Origin: an uncultured Bacteroidales bacterium
Lineage (GTDB): Bacteria; Bacteroidota; Bacteroidia; Bacteroidales; Bacteroidaceae
Length of the DNA stretch: 37,700 bases
Assembly (NCBI GenBank): GCA_945787885.1
Contig: CALZJF010000022.1
Span: forward strand, 1-37,700
Direction of reading: 5' to 3'
Shown: positions 26,881 through 34,215 of the stretch, piece after piece
How the letters are laid out: the number at the start of each line of letters is the position of its first letter
How positions within the stretch are numbered: position 1 is the stretch's first letter
Translations under genes and position numbers: made by a program
Notes under the pieces: generated by a model
The model's database searches: none
Told to the model about the DNA's origin: nothing
The model's input: the letters and a program-made list of their open reading frames with translations, nothing else

Positions 26881-27981
26881 ATGTCTGAATGGCATACTAA
26901 TAATCGCATCTTGCTGCTGGACTATATGCGGGTTGTTACGGCCTTTTTGGTGATTTTTGGTCATTTGTACGACCCTACGCCCGACAATTATGTGCGTATG
27001 TTCATCTATCAGTTCCACATGCCGCTGTTCTTTGTCGTGAGTGGTATGCTGCATCGTGCGAAGCCCGTAGGCTATTTGGCGAAACGATTGCTTTGGCCCG
27101 TTGTGATATTTGTGTGGTTCTATTATCTGCTGTGCTATCCCCTGTATCATTGCGGAATATGGCAAGGGGCCACTCAGACACAACAACTGCCTTTTTTGCC
27201 ATTTATCGGGGCAACTTGTAAAGATTTAATGCTGTATTTTATAGACTGCAAAGGGTGGGGACCCTCGTGGTTCATCATAGCTCTCTTCTATGTGAAGTTG
27301 ATGACGATAGGAGCCGATGCCTTGACGGCAGACTGCAAACAGCGCATCCCAAGTCAGAAGAGAAGTATCAACCGACTATGGCGCGGATGTCAAGTGTTCA
27401 TGATGTTGATACCTGTGGGCATCGGTTTTTTCATCGTTTCTCAATACGGGCGATGGCAGGGCTATCCCACATGGCGCAATGTGGGATATTTGGCAAATGC
27501 CCTGATGGCATGGCCTTATTATCAGATAGGACGACTGTTTGCACCTTGTCTGGGGCAATATGTCGTACGATGGAAAGCAAAAAGCAAGAATCTCGTAGTG
27601 GCACTCCTGTGCTGCGCTGTTGTATGTCTGTTGGTGGCTCTAAACGGTGGGACCTCTATGTTCGCCATTCTCTTCGGACATCTTGCTCGGCCATGGAATT
27701 TCGTTTGCTGCTATTTGAGCGGAGTGGCTGGTACGTGGATGCTGCTGCACAGTTGTTTGCTTTTCCCCCAGCAACTCGGAGCAAGGGGAACCCGATTCGT
27801 GCGTTTGGCTGCCACATCGCTGATGGGAGTCGTGGGATTTCAATATTTCTTCTGTGAGGTGGTGCGACATACCATCGGTTTGGAACAGCCCTATTGGTTG
27901 AGTTTTCTGCTGTCTCTGCTGATATATGCTATTTGTGTGTGCCTTTGGCAATTCTGCCGCTATCTGCACCTTGCTGAATAG
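26881..27981 (+). CDS. Acyltransferase family 3 membrane protein (second copy)
   Basis: 366 residues from the ATG at 26881; the frame is open to a TTG at 26848. 'NRILLLDYMRVVTAFLVIFGHLYDP' holds the conserved Arg and His, followed by 'QFHMPLFFVVSGMLHR' and about ten helices. 'GPSWFIIALFYVKL' is the usual mid block. This resembles fucose/sugar O-acetylases (NolL-like). It lies 83 nt past the SDR gene on the same strand and may acetylate the same polymer as the licD cluster. Confidence 0.85.
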   Translation: MSEWHTNNRILLLDYMRVVTAFLVIFGHLYDPTPDNYVRMFIYQFHMPLFFVVSGMLHRAKPVGYLAKRLLWPVVIFVWFYYLLCYPLYHCGIWQGATQTQQLPFLPFIGATCKDLMLYFIDCKGWGPSWFIIALFYVKLMTIGADALTADCKQRIPSQKRSINRLWRGCQVFMMLIPVGIGFFIVSQYGRWQGYPTWRNVGYLANALMAWPYYQIGRLFAPCLGQYVVRWKAKSKNLVVALLCCAVVCLLVALNGGTSMFAILFGHLARPWNFVCCYLSGVAGTWMLLHSCLLFPQQLGARGTRFVRLAATSLMGVVGFQYFFCEVVRHTIGLEQPYWLSFLLSLLIYAICVCLWQFCRYLHLAE

Positions 27982-28096
27982 GACATGGAAGGACATTGTG
28001 CAAGTAAGAAAGGAGGCTGAGGTTAAGAGAATTTCATGGCAAAATAGGGATTTGAAAGCAAAATGCAGAAAACTTGTTTGGTTTTTTCAACTTTGT

Positions 28097-28127
28097 TTTG
28101 TTGCGCCGCCAAAAATTTCTATCTTTG
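28097..28127 (+). promoter_or_regulatory. Strong Bacteroidota-type promoter for the PPi-PFK gene
   Basis: TTTG (28097-28100), exactly 19 nt of spacer and TATCTTTG (28120-28127): a full match to TTTG-N19-TAnnTTTG. The leader is about 61 nt to the ATG at 28195. Confidence 0.75.
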
Positions 28128-28194
28128 CTACCCCATAGAAGGACAACTAACAGACAAAACATTCCATATAATTTCATTTTTCAACATCAAGACA

Positions 28195-29841
28195 ATGGAA
28201 AAAAGTGCACTTCAGGTAGCTCGCGCTGCCTATCAGCCCAAACTTCCCAAGGCTCTTCTTGGACCCGTAGTAGCCGTTGAGGGTGCTCCTACTCAGAGCG
28301 TAGGCAATCAGGAAGAAATCAAGGCTATGTTCCCGAACACATATGGCATGCCTGTTATCACGTTTGAGGCAGGCGAAGCAAAGACGCTGGAGCCGTTCAA
28401 TGTAGGTATCATTCTTTCGGGCGGTCAGGCTCCTGGTGGACACAACGTCATCAGCGGTCTGTATGACGGTGTGAAGTCGCTCAATAAGGATTGCAAATTG
28501 TATGGCTTCCTGATGGGTCCCGGTGGACTGGTAGAGCACAAGTACGTGGAGTTTACCGATGAGTTCATTGATGAGTATCGTAACACGGGTGGTTTCGACA
28601 TCATCGGCAGTGGACGTACGAAACTGGAAAAGAACGAGCAGTTCGAGAGTGGTATTGAAATCCTCCGCGAACTGGGCATTAAGGCGCTCGTCATCATTGG
28701 TGGCGATGATTCTAACACGAATGCTTGCGTGCTGGCTGAATACTATGCTGCTAAGAATTATGGCGTGCAGGTAATCGGTTGCCCCAAGACTATAGACGGC
28801 GACTTGAAGAATGAACAGATTGAAACCAGCTTTGGTTTTGATACCGCTTGCAAGACGTATGCTGAACTTATTGGTAATATTCAGCGTGACTGCAACTCTG
28901 CCCGTAAATACTGGCATTTCATCAAGCTGATGGGACGCAGTGCCAGCCATATCGCTTTGGAGTGCGCCCTTCAGACTCAGCCCAACGTTTGCCTTATCAG
29001 CGAGGAAATTGAGCAGAAGGCCATGAGTCTTGACGATGTTGTAAGCTACATAGCAAAGATTGTGGCAGAGCGCGCTGCAGACGGCAATAACTTTGGTACT
29101 GTGCTCATCCCTGAGGGCCTGATTGAATTTATCCCTGCTATCAAGAAACTGATTGCAGAACTGAACGAGGTGCTGACTGATCCCGCAACGGGCGAGAGCC
29201 GCGAGTTCAGTGGTGCAGAAGAGCAGATTGCCTTCGTCAAGAGCTCGATCGCTCCCGAAAACCTCGCTATCCTCGAAAGCCTGCCTGCTGACGTTGCTCG
29301 CCAGCTCTGTCTGGATCGCGATCCCCACGGAAACGTGCAGGTTTCGCTCATTGAGACGGAGAAACTGCTGAGCCGCATGGTGGCTACCAAGCTGGCACAG
29401 TGGAAGGAAGAGGGTAAATACTGCGGAAAGTTCAGTGCACAGCACCACTTCTTCGGCTATGAAGGACGTTGCGCTGCTCCCTCAAACTACGATGCTGACT
29501 ACTGCTACAGCCTCGGCTTCAACGCCAGTCGCCTCATTGCCAATGGCAAGACTGGCTATATGTCTATCATTAAGAACACCACCGCTCCTGCCGCAGAATG
29601 GATTGCTGGCGGTGTGCCTATCACAATGATGATGAACATGGAGCGTCGTAATGGTGCGATGAAGCCCGTTATCCGCAAGGCTCTCGTTGAGCTTGAAGGT
29701 GCTCCCTTCAAGTTCTTCGCTGCACATCGTGAGGAATGGGCTAAGAAGACTGCTTATGTCTATCCCGGACCGATTCAGTATTGGGGACCCTCAGAGGTTT
29801 GTGACCAGTGTACCAAGACGCTGGCTCTTGAGCAGGCATAA
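28195..29841 (+). CDS. pfp: Diphosphate-dependent 6-phosphofructokinase
   Basis: 548 residues from the ATG at 28195; an ATG 132 nt upstream falls before the promoter and would add a non-family stretch. It phosphorylates fructose-6-phosphate with pyrophosphate, reversibly, in glycolysis. Motifs: 'GGQAPGGHN' (76-84), 'GGDDSNT' (169-175), where the second Asp marks PPi rather than ATP use, and 'PKTIDGDLK' (197-205). Length is that of the long plant-beta/Bacteroides-type enzyme. G+C-rich, regular codon use and a strong promoter and terminator suggest high expression. Confidence 0.96.
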   Translation: MEKSALQVARAAYQPKLPKALLGPVVAVEGAPTQSVGNQEEIKAMFPNTYGMPVITFEAGEAKTLEPFNVGIILSGGQAPGGHNVISGLYDGVKSLNKDCKLYGFLMGPGGLVEHKYVEFTDEFIDEYRNTGGFDIIGSGRTKLEKNEQFESGIEILRELGIKALVIIGGDDSNTNACVLAEYYAAKNYGVQVIGCPKTIDGDLKNEQIETSFGFDTACKTYAELIGNIQRDCNSARKYWHFIKLMGRSASHIALECALQTQPNVCLISEEIEQKAMSLDDVVSYIAKIVAERAADGNNFGTVLIPEGLIEFIPAIKKLIAELNEVLTDPATGESREFSGAEEQIAFVKSSIAPENLAILESLPADVARQLCLDRDPHGNVQVSLIETEKLLSRMVATKLAQWKEEGKYCGKFSAQHHFFGYEGRCAAPSNYDADYCYSLGFNASRLIANGKTGYMSIIKNTTAPAAEWIAGGVPITMMMNMERRNGAMKPVIRKALVELEGAPFKFFAAHREEWAKKTAYVYPGPIQYWGPSEVCDQCTKTLALEQA

Positions 29842-29886
29842 GACTTGGATGGCTGGAGAAATTCCGACCTTATGATTGATGTATTC

Positions 29887-29923
29887 CACACCCATCTTGG
29901 CACTGCCAGATGGGTGTGTTTTT
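29887..29923 (+). terminator. Rho-independent terminator of pfp
   Basis: CACACCCATCT (29887-29897) pairs perfectly with AGATGGGTGTG (29908-29918), followed by TTTTT (29919-29923). It lies 46 nt past the pfp stop. Confidence 0.92.
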
Positions 29924-29930
29924 GCCTGAT

Positions 29931-30103
29931 AAGTAGGTAATGAAAATTATTTTTATGTTAGAATGTTCTATTTGGATGCAGGTTTTAGTTTGTGCTATGT
30001 GAATGTTTTCAAGGCTAAAAGATGCGCCAAAGAGAGCGTTCAAACATAAAAACCATAAAATAAATCTTGCTGTACTTACTATAAAAAAATTCATTACCTA
30101 CTT
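29931..30103. repeat. Dispersed 3'-flank repeat, copy 5 (long, MITE-like palindrome)
   Basis: About 173 bp. The left end AAGTAGGTAATGAAAATTA (29931-29949) is mirrored by TTCATTACCTACTT (30090-30103). The inner left part (29951-29989) is mirrored by 30014-30050 ('GCTAAAAGATGCGCC...GTTCAAACATAAAAA'). It fills most of the gap between pfp and the second GH25 gene. No coding capacity; no clear target-site duplication seen. Confidence 0.8.
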
Positions 30104-30160
30104 GCCTCTTAACCAATTTCTTCTCCTTCTCAAACAAATAATTTGTAGAACACTCCTAAG

Positions 30161-31057
30161 ATGACGACATCAAAACCTATCCGCAAGAAAAAGGGAAATA
30201 CGCGTAGAAAGAAGAAAGGGAGTGGGCAAGGATGGCTGCCACGTGTGAGAAATCTGCTGTTTGGCAATCGTTACAAACGTGTATTCTGGGTGGCTGCAGT
30301 GTGTATCACCCTCTTCTACATCTTTCTCTTCTATACTTTTTTAGTCATACCTTCTTCAGTGCGTAGCAGATGGCTTGCGCTTTATGGCGATATTTCTTAC
30401 CCTGCGGGGTATAGCATCCACGGTATAGATGTCAGTCACCATCAGGGACGGATAGACTGGAAACGAGTGGCAGAGGCAAAGGTGAACGATGAGCCTATTG
30501 TGTTCGTCATCATCAAAGCTACAGAGGGGAAAAGCCTGCTTGATGAGAATTTTAATGATAATTTTTATCAAGCGCGGGAGTATGGACTTGTGCGTGGAGC
30601 CTATCATTATTTTACTCCCTCGGTGAAAGGGAAAATTCAGGCTCAGTATTATCTGCACCAAGTTCATCTCGATGAAGGCGACCTTCCGCCTGTGTTGGAT
30701 GTGGAGGAGCGCGGAAAACTGTCGTGTCAGGAATTGCAGCGAGAAGTCTTGGAATGGTTGCGTATAGTAGAGGAGTGCTATGGAGTGGCTCCTATTATAT
30801 ATACAGGACTGAAATTCAAGGAAGCCAACCTTTCTACTCAAGAGTTCGCTAAATATCCCTTCTGGATAGCGCATTATTATGTAAAAGAGGTGGGTTATAA
30901 AGGCGAATGGCGTTTTTGGCAGCATACTGACTTAGGTCAGGTGGATGGTATTCGTGGGCCAGTTGACCTCAATATCTACAATGGTTCGATGTATGATCTC
31001 CGACAACTAACTATTGGAAAAGGCGAAGAACCCATAGAGGAAGATTCCGCAGAATGA
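30161..31057 (+). CDS. GH25 family lysozyme (muramidase), paralogue 2
   Basis: 298 residues. The N-terminus is strongly basic and cytoplasmic (PIRKKKGNTRRKKKG), then one membrane helix at about 41-63 makes it an anchored type II protein. The GH25 barrel follows: 'IHGIDVSHHQGRIDW' (Asp90), 'VIIKATEGKSLLDENF', 'GLVRGAYHYFTP', 'LPPVLDVEE' (Asp180/Glu182), 'IYTGLKF', 'FWIAHYYV', and 'FWQHTDLGQVDGIRGPVDLNIYNGS'. Likely a wall-remodelling enzyme held at the inner membrane. It is clearly related to paralogue 1 but has a different N-terminus. Confidence 0.93.
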   Translation: MTTSKPIRKKKGNTRRKKKGSGQGWLPRVRNLLFGNRYKRVFWVAAVCITLFYIFLFYTFLVIPSSVRSRWLALYGDISYPAGYSIHGIDVSHHQGRIDWKRVAEAKVNDEPIVFVIIKATEGKSLLDENFNDNFYQAREYGLVRGAYHYFTPSVKGKIQAQYYLHQVHLDEGDLPPVLDVEERGKLSCQELQREVLEWLRIVEECYGVAPIIYTGLKFKEANLSTQEFAKYPFWIAHYYVKEVGYKGEWRFWQHTDLGQVDGIRGPVDLNIYNGSMYDLRQLTIGKGEEPIEEDSAE

Positions 31058-31094
31058 GGGTTGAAACTCTTTCTGTGGTTGATTCATAGCCGAA

Positions 31095-31122
31095 GAAAGC
31101 CCCCTGCGGTGAGGAGGCTTTC
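31095..31122. terminator. Hairpin between convergent GH25 and YgbA-like genes
   Basis: GAAAGCCCCCT (31095-31105) and AGGAGGCTTTC (31112-31122) pair with one mismatch and a 6-nt loop. It lies 37 nt past the GH25 stop and 30 nt past the minus-strand stop. The T-run is poor on both strands, so the terminator call is moderate. Confidence 0.5.
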
Positions 31123-31152
31123 AAAAAAGTCAGTTGATGTGTATGCAGCTGG

Positions 31153-31446
31153 CTATTTCTGTAAGTAGTGGCGAAGCGTGATGAGAGGATGATAGAAAAG
31201 CATACGGGGACCGCACCAACGCATCACTTCACGCATGCGATTTCTCATGTCGGGAGCATAGCAGTGAATGGGACATTTCTTGCAGGAAGTCTTGTCGTTG
31301 CCGAATTTGCATCTGTCTAATCGTTTGTGGGCATATTCTAATAGAGCTTGATAGGCTGGAGGCAGTTGCTGAGTCTTCAGATGGCGGCGGCAATATAGCC
31401 GTATCATCAGTTCGATGATGGCTTTCTCCTGTTCTATTATCGTCAT
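31153..31446 (-). CDS. YgbA-family protein (nitrous-oxide-stimulated promoter family)
   Basis: 97 residues from the ATG at 31446. The frame is open to a GTG at 31506, but that lies in the Skp terminator hairpin, so the ATG is chosen. Four Cys (46, 55, 58, 62) in 'RCKFGNDKTSCKKCPIHCYAPDMR' and the end 'MREVMRWCGPRMLFYHPLITLRHYL' match E. coli YgbA, whose gene responds to nitric oxide via NsrR. The Cys cluster may bind iron-sulfur or zinc. Function is not firmly known. Confidence 0.88.
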   Translation of the reverse strand: MTIIEQEKAIIELMIRLYCRRHLKTQQLPPAYQALLEYAHKRLDRCKFGNDKTSCKKCPIHCYAPDMRNRMREVMRWCGPRMLFYHPLITLRHYLQK

Positions 31447-31500
31447 GTAATGGCAAGTTAGTTGTTCTGGATGCTCAGTTGTGATGGGAAACGTAAAGAA

Positions 31501-31539
31501 AATCACTACCGTCGCTTATATGTGCGAGCAGTAGTGATT
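31501..31539 (-). terminator. Terminator of the Skp-like lipoprotein gene
   Basis: AATCACTAC (31501-31509) pairs perfectly with GTAGTGATT (31531-31539). On the minus strand it is followed by a T-rich TTCTTT. It lies 67 nt past the stop of the Skp-like gene. Confidence 0.7.
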
Positions 31540-31605
31540 GGATGAGATGATAGCCTGTGTGTGGCTTTGTAGCTCTTGGTGAGTGAGAGAGAATATGGAA
31601 AGAGC

Positions 31606-32199
31606 TTATTTCTTCTTTCTCCAGCGTTTGTTCATGCCTGCCACCACTTCTTTCGTAATGTCAAAGGCAGGGTCGGCATAGAGGATGTTATCTCCAGATT
31701 TAGCGAGAATCATGCTGTACTGACCATCCTTGTTGAGGATTTTGATATAGTTTTGCAGGCTGTCGTGCAGACTGAGATTGAATGCGTCTTGTTCCTTCTG
31801 CAGTTCGATAGCGTATTTTTCCTGAAGATTTGCTCCTTCGGTTTGCATTTGCTGTAGGCGTTGCTGTGCAGCTTCATACTCTGCCTGAGAGGGGTAGCCA
31901 CTGCTCTGCATCTTTTTGGCAAAGTCGGCGTATGCCTGCTGGAATGCACGCTCTTTGCTTGCTACATTATTGCTGTATGTCTGGCTTTTGGCTTCCAGAC
32001 GAGCTTTTGCCTCTATGCACATGTCAAGTTGTGTCATCAGACTGTCCACATTGACGTATGCTATGCGGAGCGATTCTGACTGCATCGTAGTGTCTGCCTT
32101 GGGCATTCCATTGGCTTTGGGAGTTGCTTGCTTTCCGTTGCAACCACAGAGGCAGAAGGTGGCACATATCATCAGTGGGATGAGAATGTTTTTTTTCAT
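31606..32199 (-). CDS. OmpH/Skp-family lipoprotein
   Basis: 197 residues. Lipoprotein signal 'MKKNILIPLMICATFCLCGC' with lipobox L-C-G-C and lipidated Cys20. The mature part has the Skp pattern: 'LRIAYVNVDSLMTQLDMCIEAKARLEAK' then a long coiled coil to about 150 ('RAFQQAYADFAKKMQ...LQQMQTEGANLQEKYAIELQKEQ') and the end 'MILAKSGDNILYADPAFDITKEVVAGMNKRW'. Skp proteins chaperone outer-membrane proteins; classic Skp is soluble, so membrane anchoring is a departure. A 67-residue membrane-protein gene lies 76 nt upstream on the same strand. Confidence 0.9.
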   Translation of the reverse strand: MKKNILIPLMICATFCLCGCNGKQATPKANGMPKADTTMQSESLRIAYVNVDSLMTQLDMCIEAKARLEAKSQTYSNNVASKERAFQQAYADFAKKMQSSGYPSQAEYEAAQQRLQQMQTEGANLQEKYAIELQKEQDAFNLSLHDSLQNYIKILNKDGQYSMILAKSGDNILYADPAFDITKEVVAGMNKRWRKKK

Positions 32200-32275
32200 T
32201 TTTTCTTACTTTGGAGAGATAGGGATGAAGTTCTATCGGTTTTTTGTTATTATAATCTTATGTGAGATATTAGGC

Positions 32276-32479
32276 TCAGCTACGTTCCTTGACGGCATGC
32301 AAGTTTGGAGTTCGGGCTTCGCGATCCTGCTGTCGAGCACAATGAATGCCCTGCTTTCGCAAATAGCGATTGCCGCTGACGTGTGAATTGACAAATCTGC
32401 CACGAATGATAATGCCGAGGGAAAGCAAGATAACGGCTACTGCTACTATAATAAAAGTTAAGACAAGGATTTTTTCCAT
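32276..32479 (-). CDS. Small membrane protein, conserved type
   Basis: 67 residues. One transmembrane helix at about 3-25 (KILVLTFIIVAVAVILLSLGIII), then 'RGRFVNSHVSGNRYLRKQGIHCARQQDREAR'. I recall similar short Bacteroidales proteins with a GRFxNxHVxGN...G..C...QDREA tail, but cannot name a function. It has its own promoter (32523-32553) and lies 76 nt upstream of the Skp-like gene. Confidence 0.75.
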   Translation of the reverse strand: MEKILVLTFIIVAVAVILLSLGIIIRGRFVNSHVSGNRYLRKQGIHCARQQDREARTPNLHAVKERS

Positions 32480-32509
32480 ACTATAAGCATTGATTTTCAG
32501 ATTTTGTTG

Positions 32510-32517
32510 TATCTTTG
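32510..32517 (+). promoter_or_regulatory. Plus-strand -7 element (TATCTTTG) facing the minus promoter
   Basis: TATCTTTG; the best -33 (TTGA, 32490-32493) is at only 16 nt. It would start a transcript near 32524 through the structured region toward pepD. Confidence 0.45.
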
Positions 32518-32522
32518 CGCTG

Positions 32523-32553
32523 CAAAATTAAGCTAAAACGGTTGATTTTCCAA
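32523..32553 (-). promoter_or_regulatory. Bacteroidota-type promoter for the small membrane protein
   Basis: On the minus strand TTGG (32550-32553), 19-nt spacer, TAATTTTG (32523-32530). Leader about 37 nt. Confidence 0.65.
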
Positions 32554-32704
32554 GAAAAACGCCCTTTTTCAGTAGAAAATAGGGCTTGCCCATTGGGGCT
32601 GGTAATGTTTGCTGATGGGCTTTGCTGGTTTCTTTGCCAGATGAAGGCTTATGGCCCTGATTCGGGAATAATGCTTTGGTCATGCCCCGGCAACAAAAGG
32701 CCGT
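32524..32704 (+). ncRNA. Candidate structured RNA or pepD leader
   Basis: Two structures are visible. A hairpin at 32561-32585 (GCCCTTTTTC / GAAAATAGGGC, loop AGTA). Then a long irregular hairpin: TTGCC (32586-32590) with GGCAA (32689-32693), GGGGC (32595-32599) with GCCCC (32684-32688), GGGC (32617-32620) with GCCC (32654-32657) and CTGG (32625-32628) with CCAG (32637-32640). A promoter lies just upstream; no T-run terminator was seen. It could be a 6S-like RNA or a 5' leader; not identified. Confidence 0.35.
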
Positions 32705-32744
32705 AGATACCTCTGATAATTATATCTTAAATAGACTATAAAAA

Positions 32745-34202
32745 ATGAGCCAATTGCAACCGCAAATTGTTTTTGACTGTTTCGCACAGGTCAACAAAGT
32801 GCCTCGCCCTTCAAAACGCGAGGAGAAAATGATAGAGTTCCTCCGTAATTTCGGTGTGCAACTCGGATTAGCAACTCGTGTTGATGAGACGGGAAACGTC
32901 ATCATCTGCAAGCCTGCTACCGCAGGATATGAGAATCGTAAGACCGTGATTCTGCAAAGCCATATGGATATGGTCTGCGAAAAGAATAAAGATGTAGACT
33001 TCGATTTTGATCATGATGCCATTCAAACTTATGTTGATGGCGAATGGCTGAAGGCGAAGGGTACTACGTTGGGAGCTGATGATGGTATTGGCGTTGCCAT
33101 GCAAATGGCTGTTTTGCAGTCAGATAGTATTGAACACGGACCAATAGAGTGTGTCTTCACGCGTGATGAAGAGACGGGACTGACGGGTGCTGAAGGCATG
33201 CAACCCGGATTTATGTCTGGCGATTATCTGATAAATCTTGACTCGGAGGACGAAGGTGAGATGTTTGTTAGCTGTGCGGGCGGAGTCCGTACGGAAGGCC
33301 GTTTTGCCTTTCCTCTTTCTGAGTGGAAGCCAGTTAGTGATTACTTTGTGGCAAATGTATTCGTTAAAGGTCTGACGGGAGGTCATTCTGGAGATGATAT
33401 CAATAAGAATCGTGCCAACGCCAACAAACTTTTGGTGCGTCTGCTCTGCGAGGAAATGGAAAAGACTGATTTGCGCCTTATTGACATTCAGGCTGGCGGT
33501 CTTCATAATGCGATTCCTCGTGAGGCACATGCGGTAGTGGCTGTGCCTATGGCATATAAGGAGCAATTGCGCGTAGATATAAATGTATTTGCAGCAAACG
33601 TACGTGATGAGTTCTCTGTGACAGAACCTGATGTCATTGTTGATATGGATAGCACTACTGCAGAGGGACGTTTGGCCTTGCCACAAGAGAAGGTGGTCCG
33701 TATGCTCAAGTGTCTGCTTGCTGTACATAATGGAGTCTTTGCCATGAGCCAAGACATGGAAGGACTGGTAGAGACGAGCAGTAATCTGGCGAGCATACAT
33801 CTTGAAGGCGAAGAAGTGGTGGTTAATAGTAGCCAGCGCTCCAGTATGCCTTCAAATATTCCTAACATGGCACGAATCGTTCGATGTGCCTTGGAACTTG
33901 GTGGCGCGCGCTGCGTAACGAACGAAGGTTACCCTGGCTGGAAGATGAATCCTAAGAGTGAGATTGTAAATATCGCACGAGAAAGCTATGTACGCCTCTT
34001 TGGTAAGGAACCTAAAGTGAAGGCAATACATGCAGGTCTGGAGTGTGGACTTTTCAGCGAGAAATACCCGCATCTTGATATGGTCAGCTTCGGACCTACG
34101 TTGCGTGGTGTGCATTCTCCTGATGAAAAACTGCTCATCCCTACCGTGCAAATGGTTTGGAATCATCTTTTGGATATATTGAAGAATATTCCTCAAAAAT
34201 AG
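32745..34202 (+). CDS. pepD: Aminoacyl-histidine dipeptidase (M20C peptidase)
   Basis: 485 residues, a cytosolic two-zinc dipeptidase with broad activity on Xaa-His dipeptides. Zinc and catalytic motifs: 'QSHMDMVCEKN' (His73, Asp75), 'LGADDGIGVAM' (around 109-119), 'DEETGLTGAEGM' (Glu142/Glu143 pair), 'HSGDDINKNRANA' and the late 'GVHSPDEKLLIPT'. Length matches PepD. No clear Shine-Dalgarno. A lipoprotein gene begins 13 nt past the stop. Confidence 0.96.
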   Translation: MSQLQPQIVFDCFAQVNKVPRPSKREEKMIEFLRNFGVQLGLATRVDETGNVIICKPATAGYENRKTVILQSHMDMVCEKNKDVDFDFDHDAIQTYVDGEWLKAKGTTLGADDGIGVAMQMAVLQSDSIEHGPIECVFTRDEETGLTGAEGMQPGFMSGDYLINLDSEDEGEMFVSCAGGVRTEGRFAFPLSEWKPVSDYFVANVFVKGLTGGHSGDDINKNRANANKLLVRLLCEEMEKTDLRLIDIQAGGLHNAIPREAHAVVAVPMAYKEQLRVDINVFAANVRDEFSVTEPDVIVDMDSTTAEGRLALPQEKVVRMLKCLLAVHNGVFAMSQDMEGLVETSSNLASIHLEGEEVVVNSSQRSSMPSNIPNMARIVRCALELGGARCVTNEGYPGWKMNPKSEIVNIARESYVRLFGKEPKVKAIHAGLECGLFSEKYPHLDMVSFGPTLRGVHSPDEKLLIPTVQMVWNHLLDILKNIPQK

Positions 34203-34215
34203 AAGTTTTTTTGTT

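Larger units (their letters stand above)
29842..30160. other. Gene-free stretch between pfp and the second GH25 gene
   Basis: 319 bp, explained by the pfp terminator (29887-29923) and the long repeat (29931-30103). The remaining 57 bp before the GH25 start show no exact TAnnTTTG element; TAATTTG near 30140 is a partial match. Confidence 0.6.

Noticed and set aside
28063-28194. Longer N-terminus for the PPi-PFK
   Set aside because: The extra 44 codons span the promoter and predicted transcription start; the ATG at 28195 begins the family sequence.
28174-29448. A 424-codon open frame antisense to pfp
   Set aside because: It mirrors a strongly coding, G+C-rich gene with regular codon use; its product has no recognisable domain. 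Shadow frame.
29931-30103. Possible insertion sequence
   Set aside because: Too short for a transposase and no coding frame; kept as a MITE-like repeat.
31501-31506. GTG start for the YgbA-like protein at 31506
   Set aside because: It falls within the upstream terminator hairpin and adds 20 residues not matching the family; the ATG at 31446 is better.
32515-32706. A 63-codon frame in the gap before pepD
   Set aside because: No ATG start, no recognisable protein features, and the region pairs with itself as RNA.
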